From Prosopocoilus inquinatus (lineage: Eukaryota; Arthropoda; Insecta; Coleoptera; Lucanidae), in the NCBI GenBank assembly GCA_036172665.1, contig CM069876.1, forward strand, positions 50,313,001 through 50,377,000: a stretch of DNA of 64,000 bases. Direction: 5' to 3'. A program made the translations under genes and the position numbers. Every line of letters begins with the position of its first letter. The first letter of the stretch is position 1. Below, one piece after another: positions 30,060-42,298 of the stretch. Under the pieces are notes generated by a model. It did not search any database. It was not told the origin of the DNA and saw only the letters and a program-made list of their open reading frames with translations.

Positions 30060-33000
30060 CATAAAAATTTCAGAATTGACAGCTGTCAATTTTTGTGCAA
30101 AGTTATTTAAACGCTTTCCAACCGAAGTAAACAAAGACAACTGTTTTGATTCAAGTATCGCTGCCGGCTTTAGTTTGAGTTCAGAATAAAACAAATTTAA
30201 ATAAAAATGAGCAGGTCTAAGGCTTATCTTTGAGGTTATGTTAAGCGTTTTCTAGAATCAAGCGGCTACTGTTAGTTTTAGATCGAGATTAAGTAAAAGA
30301 AAAAACTTTCCGGATCAAAATCTATGAGAACTCGGCAAAGACAAGGACTAAAGAAGTTCGAGAAAGTTTCAGAATTGACAGCTGTCAATTTCAGCGGGCA
30401 AAACCATCTGAACGCTTTCGAACCGAGGCGAACAAGGACGAGTCTTTTTTAATTAATTTAAATCTCGCCGTCGGTTTTTATTCGAGATCGAATTGAACAA
30501 ATTCAAGTAAAAAAAGGGCAGGCGTCGCTTAATTTTGAGGTTATGTTAAGAGTTTTCGGATAGGTACGAAGTGACAACTCTGCGCGTCCTGTTTTATGTC
30601 AAAATAAGGAACTCTTCAGATTAAAATAGTATAAGACAACTTCGTAGTGACGAGGGTGCCAACTTACGCTGGAAAGGTGCAAAACATTTTCAAAATTGAC
30701 AGCTGTCAATTTTAGTGCGAAATTATTTAAACGCTTTCGAATCGAGGCAAACAAAGACAAGTGTTTTAATTCGTGTATCGCTATCAATTTTAGTTTGACG
30801 TCAGAATAAACAAATTTAAACAGAAACGAGCAGGTCTGAGGCTTAACTTTGAGGTTATGTTAAGCGTTTTCTAGAATCAAGCGGCTACTGTTAGTTTTAG
30901 ATCGAGGTTAAGTAAAAAAAAAACTTTCCGGATCAAAATCTACGAGAACTCGGCAAAGACAAGGACGAAACTTGCACTAAACAAGTTCGAGAAAGTTTCA
31001 GAATTGACAGCTGTCAATTTCAGCGGGCAAAACTATCTGAACGCTTTCGAACCGAGGCGAGAAAGGACGAGTCTTTTTTAATTTAATTTAAGTCTCGCCG
31101 TCGGTTTTTGTTTGAGATCGAATTGAACAAATTCAAGTAAAAAAAGGGCAGGCGTTCGCTTAATTTTGAGGTTATGTTAAGCGTTTTCGGATAGGTATTC
31201 GGCGCGTCCTGTTTTATGTCAAAATAAGGAACCCTTCAGATCAAAATAGTATAGGACAACTTCGTAGTGACGAGGGTGCCAACTTACGCTGGAAAGGTGC
31301 AAAACATTTTCAAAATTGACAGCTGTCAATTTTAGTGCGAAATTATTTAAACGCTTTCGAACCGAGGTAAACAAAGATAAGTGTTTTAATTCGTGTATCG
31401 CTATCGGTTTTAGTTTGACGTCAGAATAAACAAATTTAAACAGAAACGAGCAGGTCTCAGGCTTAAGTTTGAGGTTATGTTAAGCGTTTTCTAGATTCAA
31501 GCGACTGCTGCTAGTTTTAGATCGAGGTTAAGTAAAAAAAAAAAACTTTCCGGATCAAAATCTATGAGAACTCGGCGAAAACAAGGACGAAACTTGCACT
31601 AAAGAAGTTCGAGAAAGTTTCAGAATTGACAGCTGTCAATTTCAGCGGGCAAAACTATCTGGACGCTTTCGAACCGAGGCGAACAAGGACGAGTTTTTTT
31701 TAATTTAATTTAAGTCTCGCCGTCGGTTTTTGTTTGAGATCGAATTGAACAAATTCAAGTAAAAAAAGGGCAGGCGTTCGCTTAATTTTGAGGTTATGTT
31801 AAGCGTTTTCGGATAGGTATTCGGCGCGTCCTGTTTTATGTCAAAATAAGGAACCCTTCAGATCAAAATAGTATAGGACAACTTCGTAGTGACGAGGGTG
31901 CCAACTTACGCTGGAAAGGTGCAAAACATTTTCAAAATTGACAGCTGTCAATTTTAGTGCGAAATTATTTAAACGCTTTCGAACCGAGGTAAACAAAGAC
32001 AAGTGCTTTAATTCGTGTATCGCTATCGGTTTTAGTTTGACGTCAGAATAAACAAATTTAAATAGAGACGAGCAGGTCTGAGGCTTAAGTTTGAGGTTAT
32101 GTTAAGCGTTTTCTAGATTCAAGCGGCTACTATTAGTTTTAGATCGAGGTTAAGTAAAAAAAAAAACTTTCCGGATCAAAATCTATGAGAACTCGGCGAA
32201 AACAAGGACGAAACTTGCACTAAACAAGTTCGAGAAAGTTTCAGAATTGACAGCTGTCAATTTCAGCGGGCAAAACTATCTGAACGCTTTCGAACCGAGG
32301 CGAAAAAGGACGAGTCTTTTTTAATTTAATTTAAGTCTCGCCGTCGGTTTTTGTTCGAGATCGAATTGAACAAATTCAAGTAAAAAAAGGGCAGGCATTC
32401 GCTTAATTTTGAGGTTATGTTAAGCGTTTTCGGATAGGTATTCGGCGCGTCCTGTTTTATGTCAAAATAAGGAACCCTTCAGATCAAAATAGTATAGGAC
32501 AACTTCGTAGTGACGAGGGTGCCAACTTACGCTGGAAAGGTGCAAGACATTTTCAAAATTGACAGCTGTCAATTTTAGTGCGAAATTATTTAAACGCTTT
32601 CGAACCGAGGTAAACAAAGACAAGTGCTTTAATTCGTGTATCGCTATCGGTTTTAGTTTGACGTCAGAATAAACAAATTTAAATAGAGACGAGCAGGTCT
32701 GAGGCTTAAGTTTGAGGTTATGTTAAGCGTTTTCTAGATTCAAGCGGCTACTATTAGTTTTAGATCGAGGTTAAGTAAAAAAAAAAAACTTTCCGGATCA
32801 AAATCTATGAGAACTCGGCGAAGACAAGGACGAAACTTGCACTAAAGAAGTTCGAGAAAGTTTCAGAACTGACAGCTGTCAATTTCAGCGGGCAAAACTA
32901 TCTGGACGCTTTCGAACCGAAGCGAACAAGGACGAGTTTTTTAAAATTAATTTAAGTCTCGCCATCGGTTTTTGTTTGAGATCGAATCGAACAAATTCAA

Positions 33001-33195
33001 GTAAAAAAAGGGCAGGCGTTCGCTTAATTTTGAGGTTAGGTTAAGCGTTTTCGTATAAGTACTCGGCGCGTCCTGTTTTATGTCAAAATAAGGAACCCCT
33101 CAGATCAAAATAGTACAGGACAACTTCGTAGTGACGAGGGTGCCAACTTACGCTGGAAAGGTGCAAAACATTTTCAAAATTGACAGCTGTCATTT
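30060..33195 (+). repeat. 310/621-bp dimeric satellite
   Basis: The palindrome TTGACAGCTGTCAA (last two copies with one change) recurs at 30076, 30375, 30696, 31004, 31316, 31626, 31938, 32247, 32559, 32869 and 33180. Alternate intervals sum to 620-622 bp, so two ~310-bp monomer types alternate. Type A continues TTTTAGTGCGAAATTATT; type B continues TTTCAGCGGGCAAAACTATC. Each monomer also carries TTGAGGTTATGTTAAGCG and ACGCTTTCGAACCGA. Five dimers are present and the middle ones are nearly identical. The frame at 33083-33493 on the minus strand reads partly through the last unit and is not a gene. Confidence 0.93.
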
Positions 33196-33240
33196 CGTGG
33201 AGTAAACGAGCAAGGGCAACTGTTTTTAATTTCAGTAATT

Positions 33241-33295
33241 TAGGCCCGATTTCTTCACCTACGGATAAATTTATCTGCCGGGTAGTATCCTCGCA
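33241..33295 (+). mobile_element. GCCCGATTT-type MITE end, second copy
   Basis: GCCCGATTTCTTCACC, then GATAAATTTATC and CTGCCGGGTA, matching 28566-28630. It sits just beyond the right edge of the 621-bp satellite. Confidence 0.55.
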
Positions 33296-35720
33296 GACTA
33301 TTATCGATACAATAGCGCCCCCAGTCGACACGACATCTTTTTCCGGTAATAAAAAAAAAATCCGCCACTTCTTCTTCCTCCCTCGCACATTTTCACTCAA
33401 TCCGAACACACTCGAACACGTCACACGAACGTGCCGGCGAAACCATCTGTAGGCGTCGGAATTTATCGCCACAATAAAAAAAAGCAACAGCACTCATTCG
33501 CATTCAGGCTCGGTCATCCTTTTCCTCGGGGCGTCCCCCACCCCCCCTTTCGAACCGCAACCCTCAAAACGTGAATTTGTCGCGAGTTCATATAAAGTTA
33601 CGCCGCCGCCGCCGCCGCCGTTTCCATCTGAAAGAACGGGGGTGAGATTTCCCCTTTTTTTTATTTTTTTTTTCTTCTTTTCTTTTTTTTTTTCGTCGGG
33701 GCAGTGTAAATATTTGCACCGCCCCAATCAATGAATCCGGCAGAATCGGAAAAGATTGCGTTGCTGCCGGTCTAGACAAACACGACGTCATTTCTCTTAC
33801 ATCCAACTTATACAGAACTCTCGTAATAACAGAAAGACGAAGAAGAAACATCGCCTTTATTGATGTATCGTTCGATCGATCGATCGTTGCGTTTAAAACG
33901 TGCGTCCCATTGGACGAGAGTAGTCGAAAACACTCGGGCGTTTACCGCGTGATTTGGGTGACCTGATTTCCGCTTTTGACCGTGCAGACGATCGTTTTGG
34001 CTTACGCAATGCTGGGATTCGAATTTTTCAGCGCAGTCATAAATAAAATGAATTAGTAATTAGATCGCGCTATCGCAACGTCATAACGAGAAAACAGAAC
34101 ACGTGCAAGGTTAGCGTTGAAGAATAGCAAATCGTTGTCTGGACTTAACAAAACTGGAAAACAAAGCTACTATTGTCTGCGAGATTGTATCTTTCAAGAT
34201 AAATAATATTACGGTTAATTTTGGGGAATTTCAATGCGTTTGCGGTGCGATCGCATGATATGGATAAATCAGGTGGGCGCATCTAAGAGAACGAAGTTCC
34301 AGAGTTCCTGATTTGGCTGACTGGCAACGCTTTCCTCTTGAGATTTATTTATTTTTTATTTATTATTTATTATTTCTTTCTATTATCATTTGTCACTTTC
34401 CTCAGTTGAGTATTAAAGAAAAGATTCCGGCTCGGTGAATTAAAAATAAAAACTGTTACTGCGCATGACCATGGACTAGAGTTATATATCGCGCAGACGA
34501 TGTTTACTACTTAGGCAAGAAGGTATACTGTACAGGTTAGGTGTAGCTGTTGTTCCGTCAACGTGTTCGAGGTTTCGTTGTTTCGTGCTGTTCGGAATTG
34601 TTGTTTTTTTAAACATTTTTTGCAGGCACTGTGTTATCCAGGTTTTTAAATCGAAAAAATTAAATCCGTTTTATAAATAATTCACGACTCGCTGCGCTCT
34701 GCATTTACTGAAATAAACGCCCGGTTATATCTCCCGCTTGTATATTACGTGCTAAGTTATTAACTTCCTGGTAGCTCGTCGAATAAAATAAATAATAATG
34801 ATTCACCGCCTTGCTTATTATTGCAATTTTATTATTATTATTATTATTATTATTACCTCGCCGACACGTTTTATATTTTACTCGCCCTTTCCAATTTGTT
34901 GCTGCAGACGAAAGAGAAGTGAAATAAAAAGTAGGGCGTAAAATGCAAAGTTAATTGAACTTTTCTCCCTCTTTCCCTCGCTAGCTCGCTCTTTCTACTA
35001 ATACATGTATTACTAAGTAATTGTAAGTAAAGGTCAAAAGAGCGAACGAAATAAACGGTTCTCGCTGCAGCTTGTTGCGTTTTAATTATCATTTGAGAGC
35101 TGCGTCGGACGTTCATGCGCAAGCTCGGTGAAGAAAGGGCTGGTCCAAAAAAAATTTGAAACATCTACGGCGCCAGCTACTGACTTGGCTATACATTTAT
35201 ATAAATAATATAATCAATAGAATAGTGCAAATGTTAATCAGCGAAACGGTAAACAAATAATATGGAGGGGCAAATGTTTGTCTGTTACGAGAACTCGACG
35301 CTGGGCGATCTCGATTATTACGATTTGCTCTCGGTTCCGAGTTACTACCCTCCGTGAACGCAATTAACCGTGAGCATCGAAACCACCCTGTTCCGAGAAT
35401 GCATTTCTAATTCCGTCGTAATTCGAGCGAGCGCGCGTTTAATTCGCCCTGAACGCTAAATGAAACGCTATCGGCGGCAGCCGCCCGGGAAAGTTCTGTT
35501 TGCCCCAATTCAGTGTTCGCCTGTCGGACGACGGACGTAATTTTCGTTTAACCAAAACGAGCGCTGCGCCACAACTTTCTGTGGGGTGGGGCGGGCGGGG
35601 GTGGTTTTGTTTGTTTCCGCGCCCGCCTCTCCCGTTAATTTTTGTTGGACGGATGTCGTGCCAAGTTGTTTTCATGCGTTTTCGTAGTCGGCGCTGTGAT
35701 AACACGTGAAAACAACTTAG
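33296..35720. other. Non-coding DNA with microsatellites
   Basis: (GCC)n near 33600-33620, T-rich 33655-33695, a GATC run near 33866-33885 and (TTA)n at 34832-34856. No exon, RNA gene or repeat family was recognised. 35310-35700 has balanced composition but no supported frame. Confidence 0.45.
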
Positions 35721-35985
35721 GAAAGCCTGAAACATAATACGACGTGCACTAAGAGTCGTCGTAGAAACGAAAACCTGAAACAAAATACGACGTACACTAA
35801 AAGTCGTCATAGAAAGGAAAGTCTGAAACAAAATACGACGTACACTAAGAATCGTCATGGAAAGGAAAGCCTGAAACAAAATACGACGCACACTAAGAAT
35901 CGTCATAGAAAGGAAAGCCTGAAACAAAATACGACGTACACTAAAAGTCGTCATAGAAAGAAAAGCCTGAAACAAAAGACGATCG
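35721..35985 (+). repeat. 48-bp tandem repeat, array 1
   Basis: Six units of consensus CCTGAAACAAAATACGACGT, CACTAAAAGTCGTCATAG, then AAAGGAAAG, spaced 48 bp. Because 48 is a multiple of three and no stop falls in one frame, the minus strand carries a 196-codon frame made of a 16-residue repeat (LFQAFLSMTILSVRRI). That frame is a by-product of periodicity unless expression is shown. Confidence 0.9.
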
Positions 35986-36228
35986 ACATAGACTGTTACC
36001 AAAACGCAAGAGACAAAAACGATGGTCAAGAAATAAAAGCGACGACAAAAGACGTTCGAAATTTGATTCGATTCAATCGAATTCTGACATTGACTTCCGT
36101 ATAAAAAAAGACGTTCAACTTTCCCTTAAAAGGCACAAAAAAATTACGAAAAAAAACAAATACGATTGATTGTGATAGGAAAGGAAGCTGTCAAATCGTC
36201 TTTTTTTTGTTCAAAAGGCGAGCAGGTA

Positions 36229-36575
36229 TCGTACATTGAGAATCGTCGTAGAAAGAAAAGCCTGAAACAAAATACGACATACACTAAACGTCGTCATGGA
36301 AAGAAAAGCCTGAAACAAAATACGACGTACACTAAAAGTCGTCATAGAAAGAAAAGCCTGAAACTAAATACCACATACACTAAAAATCGTCATAGAAAGA
36401 AAAGCCTGAAACAAGATACGACATACATTAAGAGTCGCAACAAAAAGAAAAGCCTGAAACAAAATGCGACGTACATTAAAAATCGTCATAGAAACAAAAG
36501 CCTGAAACAAAATACCACATACACTAAAAATCATCATAGAAAGAAAAGCCTGAAACAAAATACGACGTGCACTAA
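36229..36575 (+). repeat. 48-bp tandem repeat, array 2
   Basis: Seven units start with CCTGAAAC at 36261, 36309, 36357, 36405, 36453, 36501 and 36549, exactly 48 bp apart. The plus strand is open from 36166 to 36639 (157 codons) with a basic 16-residue repeat, RKKSLKQNTTYTKSRH; the minus strand is also open. Substitutions between units include both synonymous and replacement changes. No known protein family is recognised. Confidence 0.92.
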
Positions 36576-36898
36576 GTGCGAGTGCCGTGGAAATGCCGTT
36601 TATTTGCTAAGGGGGTCGGTCACTGACGAGACACGATAAGCGTCTGCAATCGTTTGCAATTTGCAAATACAGCTGTAACTTAATTCATTAAACTCTCAGC
36701 CAAATGAGTGCTCGCATTATTAGTGTAACCATGGAAACAAGTAAACACTGATAAGGTAATTCTTCAAAAAGAGTTGCAGTGTCGTTAAAGATTTGTAAAT
36801 TGCACCTGATCTTGACGTCCTGCGACGTCATTTGTATTGTAATTTTATTTAAAAAATATTTTTATATAATAATTCTCACGCAAATTAACACTCGCTCT

Positions 36899-37172
36899 TA
36901 GTGCACGTCGTATTTTGTTACAGGCTTCACCTTTCATTGAAGCTGTTGGTGTACGTCGTCGTATTTTGTTTCAGGCTTTCCTTTCTATGACGACTTTTAG
37001 TGCATGTCGTATTTTGTTTCAGGCTTCACCTTTTATTGAGGCTGTTGGTGTACGCCGTCGTATTTTGTTTCAGGCTTTCCTTTCTATGACGACTTTTAGT
37101 GCATGTCGTATTTTGTTTCAGGCTTCACCTTTTATTGAGGCTGTTAGTGTACGTCGTCGTATTTTGTTTCCT
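36899..37172 (-). repeat. 48/50-bp repeat array in inverted orientation
   Basis: The same repeat reads on the opposite strand: GTCGTATTTTGTTTCAGGC recurs about every 50 bp from 36906. It alternates between a CTTTCCTTTCTATGACGAC type and a CTTCACCTTTTATTGAGGC type, so the higher-order period is about 100 bp. Together with arrays 1 and 2 it forms an inverted-repeat arrangement with a spacer of about 320 bp. Confidence 0.88.
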
Positions 37173-37477
37173 ATGTTGTTTAATTTTATTTCAAAAATAT
37201 TTTTATATAATAAATTTTACACTTACAAAAATATTTCTTAAAGAAAAAAGAAAGAACAAGACTTTTGAAACCTATTAACGTCGACGCTCCATTACACTCA
37301 GCTCTTCCTCTTCAGTCTGATTTGCAAAAACCACCACGCAAAAACTATTTTGACCGTGTATTCGCCGTTTTAACGTCAGTGCATTGCAAAGGATTTGCAA
37401 TTTGCACCGTCGGTAACGACTTGCAAGTATTTTTTCGTGAACGATCCCCTAAGTTGTTAATAAACGGCTTTTCCACG

Positions 37478-37732
37478 TAGTGCATGTCGTATTTTGTTTC
37501 AGGCTTTCCTTTCTACAGCCCACTTTTACAAGGACGGTTTAACTTAGAGCCGAAGCTTAAATCCTTCACAACAATTGTTAAAATAATCATTGGTAAGGGT
37601 CTAAACCTCAGCTCAAAGTTGAGGCGCAATTGTAAAACTGAACCTTAGTGCACGTCGTATTTTGTTTCAGGCTTTTCTTTGCGCGGCGACTCTTAGTGCA
37701 CGTCGTATTTTGTTTCGGGCTTTCCTTCATAT
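37478..37732 (-). repeat. Scattered single units of the 48-bp repeat
   Basis: Isolated inverted-orientation units lie at 37480-37516, 37647-37680 and 37693-37730, each with GTCGTATTTTGTTTC(A/G)GGC. Unrelated sequence separates them, showing the edge of the array breaking up. Confidence 0.85.
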
Positions 37733-38986
37733 CCACTGCTACTTTTATAGCTCGCTCTGAGTTCACTCCGGTCAAGGTACGTGTGACATTAAACTTCCTT
37801 CCCCGAAGCGTTTTGATTTAAGTTTGGTTCCACCTGAGTTAACTTCAACTCATCATCATCATTTTCGACAAGTGACTATTCTGTCAATTTATTTTAAGTG
37901 TGACAGATAATTCATGTGCATCAGAGATGACCCTTCCAGTCTTGTCAAGGGGTCATTGGGTGTATTGAAGTAACCCTTGGATTGGGGTAAACTCGACCGG
38001 GCGCCCCCGGATTAATTATTGGATGCTCGGTTAACGTTTCACCCACGACATTGCTCGAGCTAGCTTAGTCAAGGATTTGTTTAGGCTGTGTGGTAACAAA
38101 TTCGGAAGTCGATCGGCTATCAGTGATTGTCGACGGTCCGCGATGTACGCCATCTTTTCGTACACGCGTATATTTTTAGCAATCACTTGACGTGACGTTG
38201 CTCGTTAATTTTTAATAACAAATTAGGCATCTCCAGTTGTCGCTTTTTTTGTCAAATCGTTTTGAAGTGAAGACGTTGAAAGCGTCGCGTGAAACTCGAA
38301 CCCGACGCCCGCCGTCGAGGTCGCAGACGAAGAGCCCTTTCCGCCCAAACTTCATTTAATGATAAAACCAAATAGAATCTAAGTTGGGGGAAGCGTCAAG
38401 GACCGTGCACCGGGTTTTGCTTTGGCTTTTTTTTTTGGTCGTGAGCAAGGCGGCGAGGAAACTTTATTTCAGACGCGGGCGTCGGGTCGCCGACACCTGT
38501 GGAAAGCTTGTCTCTTGTACACCCCATTCCAAAAGTTGCAGTAAAGCGCGAAGCTTAAACGAAACATAAAAATAAAGTCTTTCTTTTGAACTTGGCTCGA
38601 TGACAGAGATGAGGATGGGGAGGAGGGGGGCGGCGGCGGGGTTAACGAAGGCCTTAAAGACGCCTGCAATTTTTAAACGCCGTAATTCCCCCCCCCCCCC
38701 ACCACCACCACCACTTACCCCAGATTCATTTATAACGCCAATAAAATTTTTTAATAATAATAAAACTCCCCCGTGTTCATCCAATTTTACGCTCCCCGTT
38801 TTATCGAAAACGCTTTTTTCTTCTCAGTTAGATGATGAATTTTAGGGCGCTCGTTGTGAAGGGGAGGGGGGGGGGGGTTAAAGTTGTTAAGATTTGAAGC
38901 AGCTGCAAGACAGATTTGGAATAATTAAAGTGACTGAATTTATGAATGTTTGATTAATAAGAAATCTGGATGTCACAGTGTAACGG
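37733..38986. other. Non-coding DNA with homopolymers
   Basis: A C run near 38688-38702 and a G run near 38864-38878. Overlapping proline- or glycine-rich frames on both strands around 38460-38845 derive from these runs. No gene is supported. Confidence 0.45.
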
Positions 38987-39305
38987 AAAGAGGAGTGATG
39001 ACTCACCCAAGCAGAAACATTGTCCTCAATGGCAAGAGGTACTTGTGGTAACATCCCCTCATTGGCAATCATGACTCATATCTGCACCACTGAAAAGTTC
39101 CCACCACACCCTGACCTAGACCTTGAGGTCCGATGCTTTTCCGGAGTGTTGCGTAAGCTTAAACGAACCTCTGTGCACCTCATAATTATACCTGCTGAAA
39201 TTGGGTCACCCAAATCATATAAATCCCGATTTTTCCTGTTAAGCAATTCGACAGTTTGGGATTCGACTATGCAGGCAAATAATCATAAAGTCCTTACTGA
39301 TTAAT
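38987..39305. other. Compositionally distinct non-repeated segment
   Basis: This stretch lacks the homopolymers and dense CpG of its neighbours and has balanced base use. It is open on the plus strand from 39020 to 39304 (94 codons) and partly open on the minus strand. No domain, splice pair or homologous family was recognised. It could be a fragment of an old transposon, an isolated exon or simply unique DNA. Confidence 0.25.
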
Positions 39306-39744
39306 AATAATTTTCGAGTTTCAGGGGGCGGCGGGAGGGTGTTAAAAAGAAGAAACTCTTCATAAATAAAATCGTTTCCTCGATCTAAGAAAAAAATTCA
39401 AAAAAAGATTATTTTTATGCATCCATCAAGTTACATTACACCCCGTCCATCCGGAAGCTTCGAGCGCCGAGGCGCTTTTATTTCTCTTGCTTTCCGCGAG
39501 AGGAAAGCTTTTATATTTAGGTCCGTCCCTTAAAGCAGCGGCGCGGCGACGACCTCGTTTATTAGATTAAATCGTCGACGCCGTGTCCCTTTCGTTGAAG
39601 TTCGGCCGAGCTTTGTATCGTCCGGCGTAGCCAAAGAAAAAAAAAAAAAAAGAAAAACGACAAATCCCCGATGATATACGCGGGGGCCGGTTGACGGTTT
39701 ATTACAGCAGACCTGAGTGTATCATCTGAAATATCTTTATCGCT
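39306..39744. other. Non-coding DNA flanking the 280-bp satellite
   Basis: Contains an A-rich run near 39635-39655. The end of this stretch grades into the first, diverged satellite unit. Confidence 0.45.
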
Positions 39745-40897
39745 CCTGCGGCAATTTGTCTTTTTTTTGATATTAACAGGAAATAACACGATGCTTTCCG
39801 CCCTCTAATATTTTATTTTCCCGAATTTATTATGCCTTTTCCAAGCCTGACGATTTTCCAATCTTAATCAGGTATTTATGACTGGCCTGGCGATTTCTGG
39901 GCGCGCGCAAATTAATAGAAAAAAAATCGCAAGGCGTCGCCGCAATCGGAAAAAATTAAATTCGGACGAATGAAGGGGGGTGATTTTCGAAAATTAAAAC
40001 GAAACGCGTCTTGCTTCTGCGACAATTTGTTATTTCTTTTTTTTAATATCAGCAGGAAATAACACGATCCTTCCCGCCGCCCTCTAATATTTTATTTTCC
40101 CGAATTTATTATGCCTTTTCCAAGCCTGACGATTTTCCAATCTTAATCAGGTATTTATGACTGGCCCGGCGATTTCTGCGCGCGCGCAAATTAATAGAAA
40201 AAAAATCGCATGGCGTCGTCGCAATCGGAAAAAATTAAATTCGGACGAATGAAGGGAGGTGATTTTCGGAAAATTAAAACGAAACGCGTCTTGCTTCTGC
40301 GACAATTTGTCATTTCTTTTTTTTAATATCAGCAGGAAATAACACGATCCTTCCCGCCGCCCTCTAATATTTTATTTTCCCGAATTTATTATGCCTTTTC
40401 CAAGCCTGACGATTTTCCAATTTTAATCAGGTATTTATGACTGGCCTGGCGATTTCTGCGCGCGCGCAAATTAATAGAAAAAAAATCGCAAGGCGTCGCC
40501 GCAATCGGAAAAAATTAAATTCGGACGAATGAAGGAGGGTGATTTTCGAAAATTAAAACGAAACGCGTCTTGCTTCTGCGACAATTTGTTTTTTCTTTTT
40601 TTTTAATATCTGCAGAAAATAACACGATCCTTCCCGCCGCCCTCTAATATTTTTTATTTTTCCGAATTTATTATGCCTTTTCCAAGCCTGACGATTTTCC
40701 AATCTTAATCAGGTGTTTATGACTGCCCCGGCGATTTCTGCGCGCGCGCAAATTAATAGAAAAAAAATCGCAAGGCGTCGCCGCAATCAGAAAAAATTAA
40801 ATTCGGACGAACGAAGGGGGATGATTTTCGAAAATTAAGACGAAACACGTCTTGCTTCTGCGACAATTTGTTATTTCTTTTTTTTAATATCAGCAGG

Positions 40898-42210
40898 AAA
40901 TAACACGATCCTTCCCGCCGCCCTCTAATATTTTATTTTCCCGAATTTATTATGCCTTTTCCAAGCCTGACGATTTTCCAATTTTAATCAGGTATTTATG
41001 ACTGGCCTGGCGATTTCAGCGCGCGCGCAAATTAATAGAAAAAAAATCGTAAGGCGTCGTCGCAATCGGAAAAAATTAAATTCGGACGAACGAAGGGGGG
41101 TGATTTTCGAAAATTAAAACGAAACGCGTCTTGCTTCTGCGACAATTTGTTTTTTCTTTTTTTTTTAATATCTGCAGAAAATAACACGATCCTTCCCGCC
41201 GCCCTCTAATATTTTTTATTTTTCCGAATTTATTATGCCTTTTCCAAGCCTGACGATTTTCCAATCTTAATCAGGTATTTATGACTGGCCCGGCGATTTC
41301 TGCGCGCGCGCAAATTAATAGAAAAAAAATCGCATGGCGTCGTCGCAATCGGAAAAAATTAAATTCGGACGAATGAAGGGGGGTGATTTTCGAAAATTAA
41401 AACGAAACGCGTCTTGCTTCTGCGACAATTTGTCTTTTCTTTTTTTTTTTAATATCAGCAGGAAATAACACGATCCTTCCTGCCGTCTAATATTTTATTT
41501 TCCCGAATTTATTATGCCTTTTCCAAGCCTGACGATTTTCCAATCTTAATCAGGTATTTATGACTGGCGATTTCTGTGCGCGCGCAAATTAATAGAAAAA
41601 AAATTGCAAGGCGTCGCCGCAATAAGAAAAAATTAAATTCGGACGAATGAAGGGAGGTGATTTTCGGAAAATTAAAACGAAACGCGTCTTGCTTCTGCGA
41701 CAATTTGTTTTTTCTTTTTTTTTAATATCAGCAGGAAATAACACGATCCTTCCCGCCGCCCTCTAATATTTTATTTTCCGGAATTTATTATGCCTTTTCC
41801 AAGCCTGACGATTTTCCAATATTAATCAGGTATTTATGACTGGCCCGGCGATTTCTGCGCGCGCGCAAATTAATAGAAAAAAAATCGCATGGCGTCGTCG
41901 CAATCGGAAAAAATTAAATTCGGACGAATGAAGGGGGGTGATTTTCGAAAATTAAAACGAAACGCGTCTTGCTTCTGCGACAATTTGTTTTTTCTTTTTT
42001 TTTAATATCAGCAGGAAATAACACGATCCTTCCCGCCGCCCTCTAATATTTTTTATTTTCCCGAATTTATTATGCCTTTTCCAAGCCTGACGATTTTCCA
42101 ATCTTAATCAGGTATTTATGACTGGCCCGGCGATTTCTGCGCGCGCGCAAATTAATAGAAAAAAAATCGCATGGCGTCGCCGCAATCGGAAAAAATTAAA
42201 TTCGGACGAA
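40898..42210 (+). repeat. Higher-order block in the 280-bp satellite, copy 1
   Basis: This block is repeated essentially unchanged at 42299-43610, an offset of 1400-1401 bp, which is five monomers. Private variants are shared by both copies: GCGATTTCAGCGC with ATCGTAAGG in the first monomer, TTCCTGCCGTC with a shortened GACTGGCGATTTCTGTGC in the third, and ATTTTCCGGAATTT in the fourth. Confidence 0.88.
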
Positions 42211-42298
42211 TGAAGGGGGGTGATTTTCGAAAATTAAAACGAAACGCGTCTTGCTTCTGCGACAATTTGTTTTTTCTTTTTTTTTTAATATCTGCAGA

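Noticed and set aside
35439..36029. 196-codon minus-strand frame as a repeat protein
   Set aside because: Its 16-residue periodicity is a direct consequence of the 48-bp tandem repeat, and the opposite strand of the sister array is open too.
35721..36575. 48-bp periodic repeats as a CRISPR array
   Set aside because: The whole 48-bp unit is conserved, so there are no unique spacers. No cas-like gene is present and the DNA is clearly eukaryotic.
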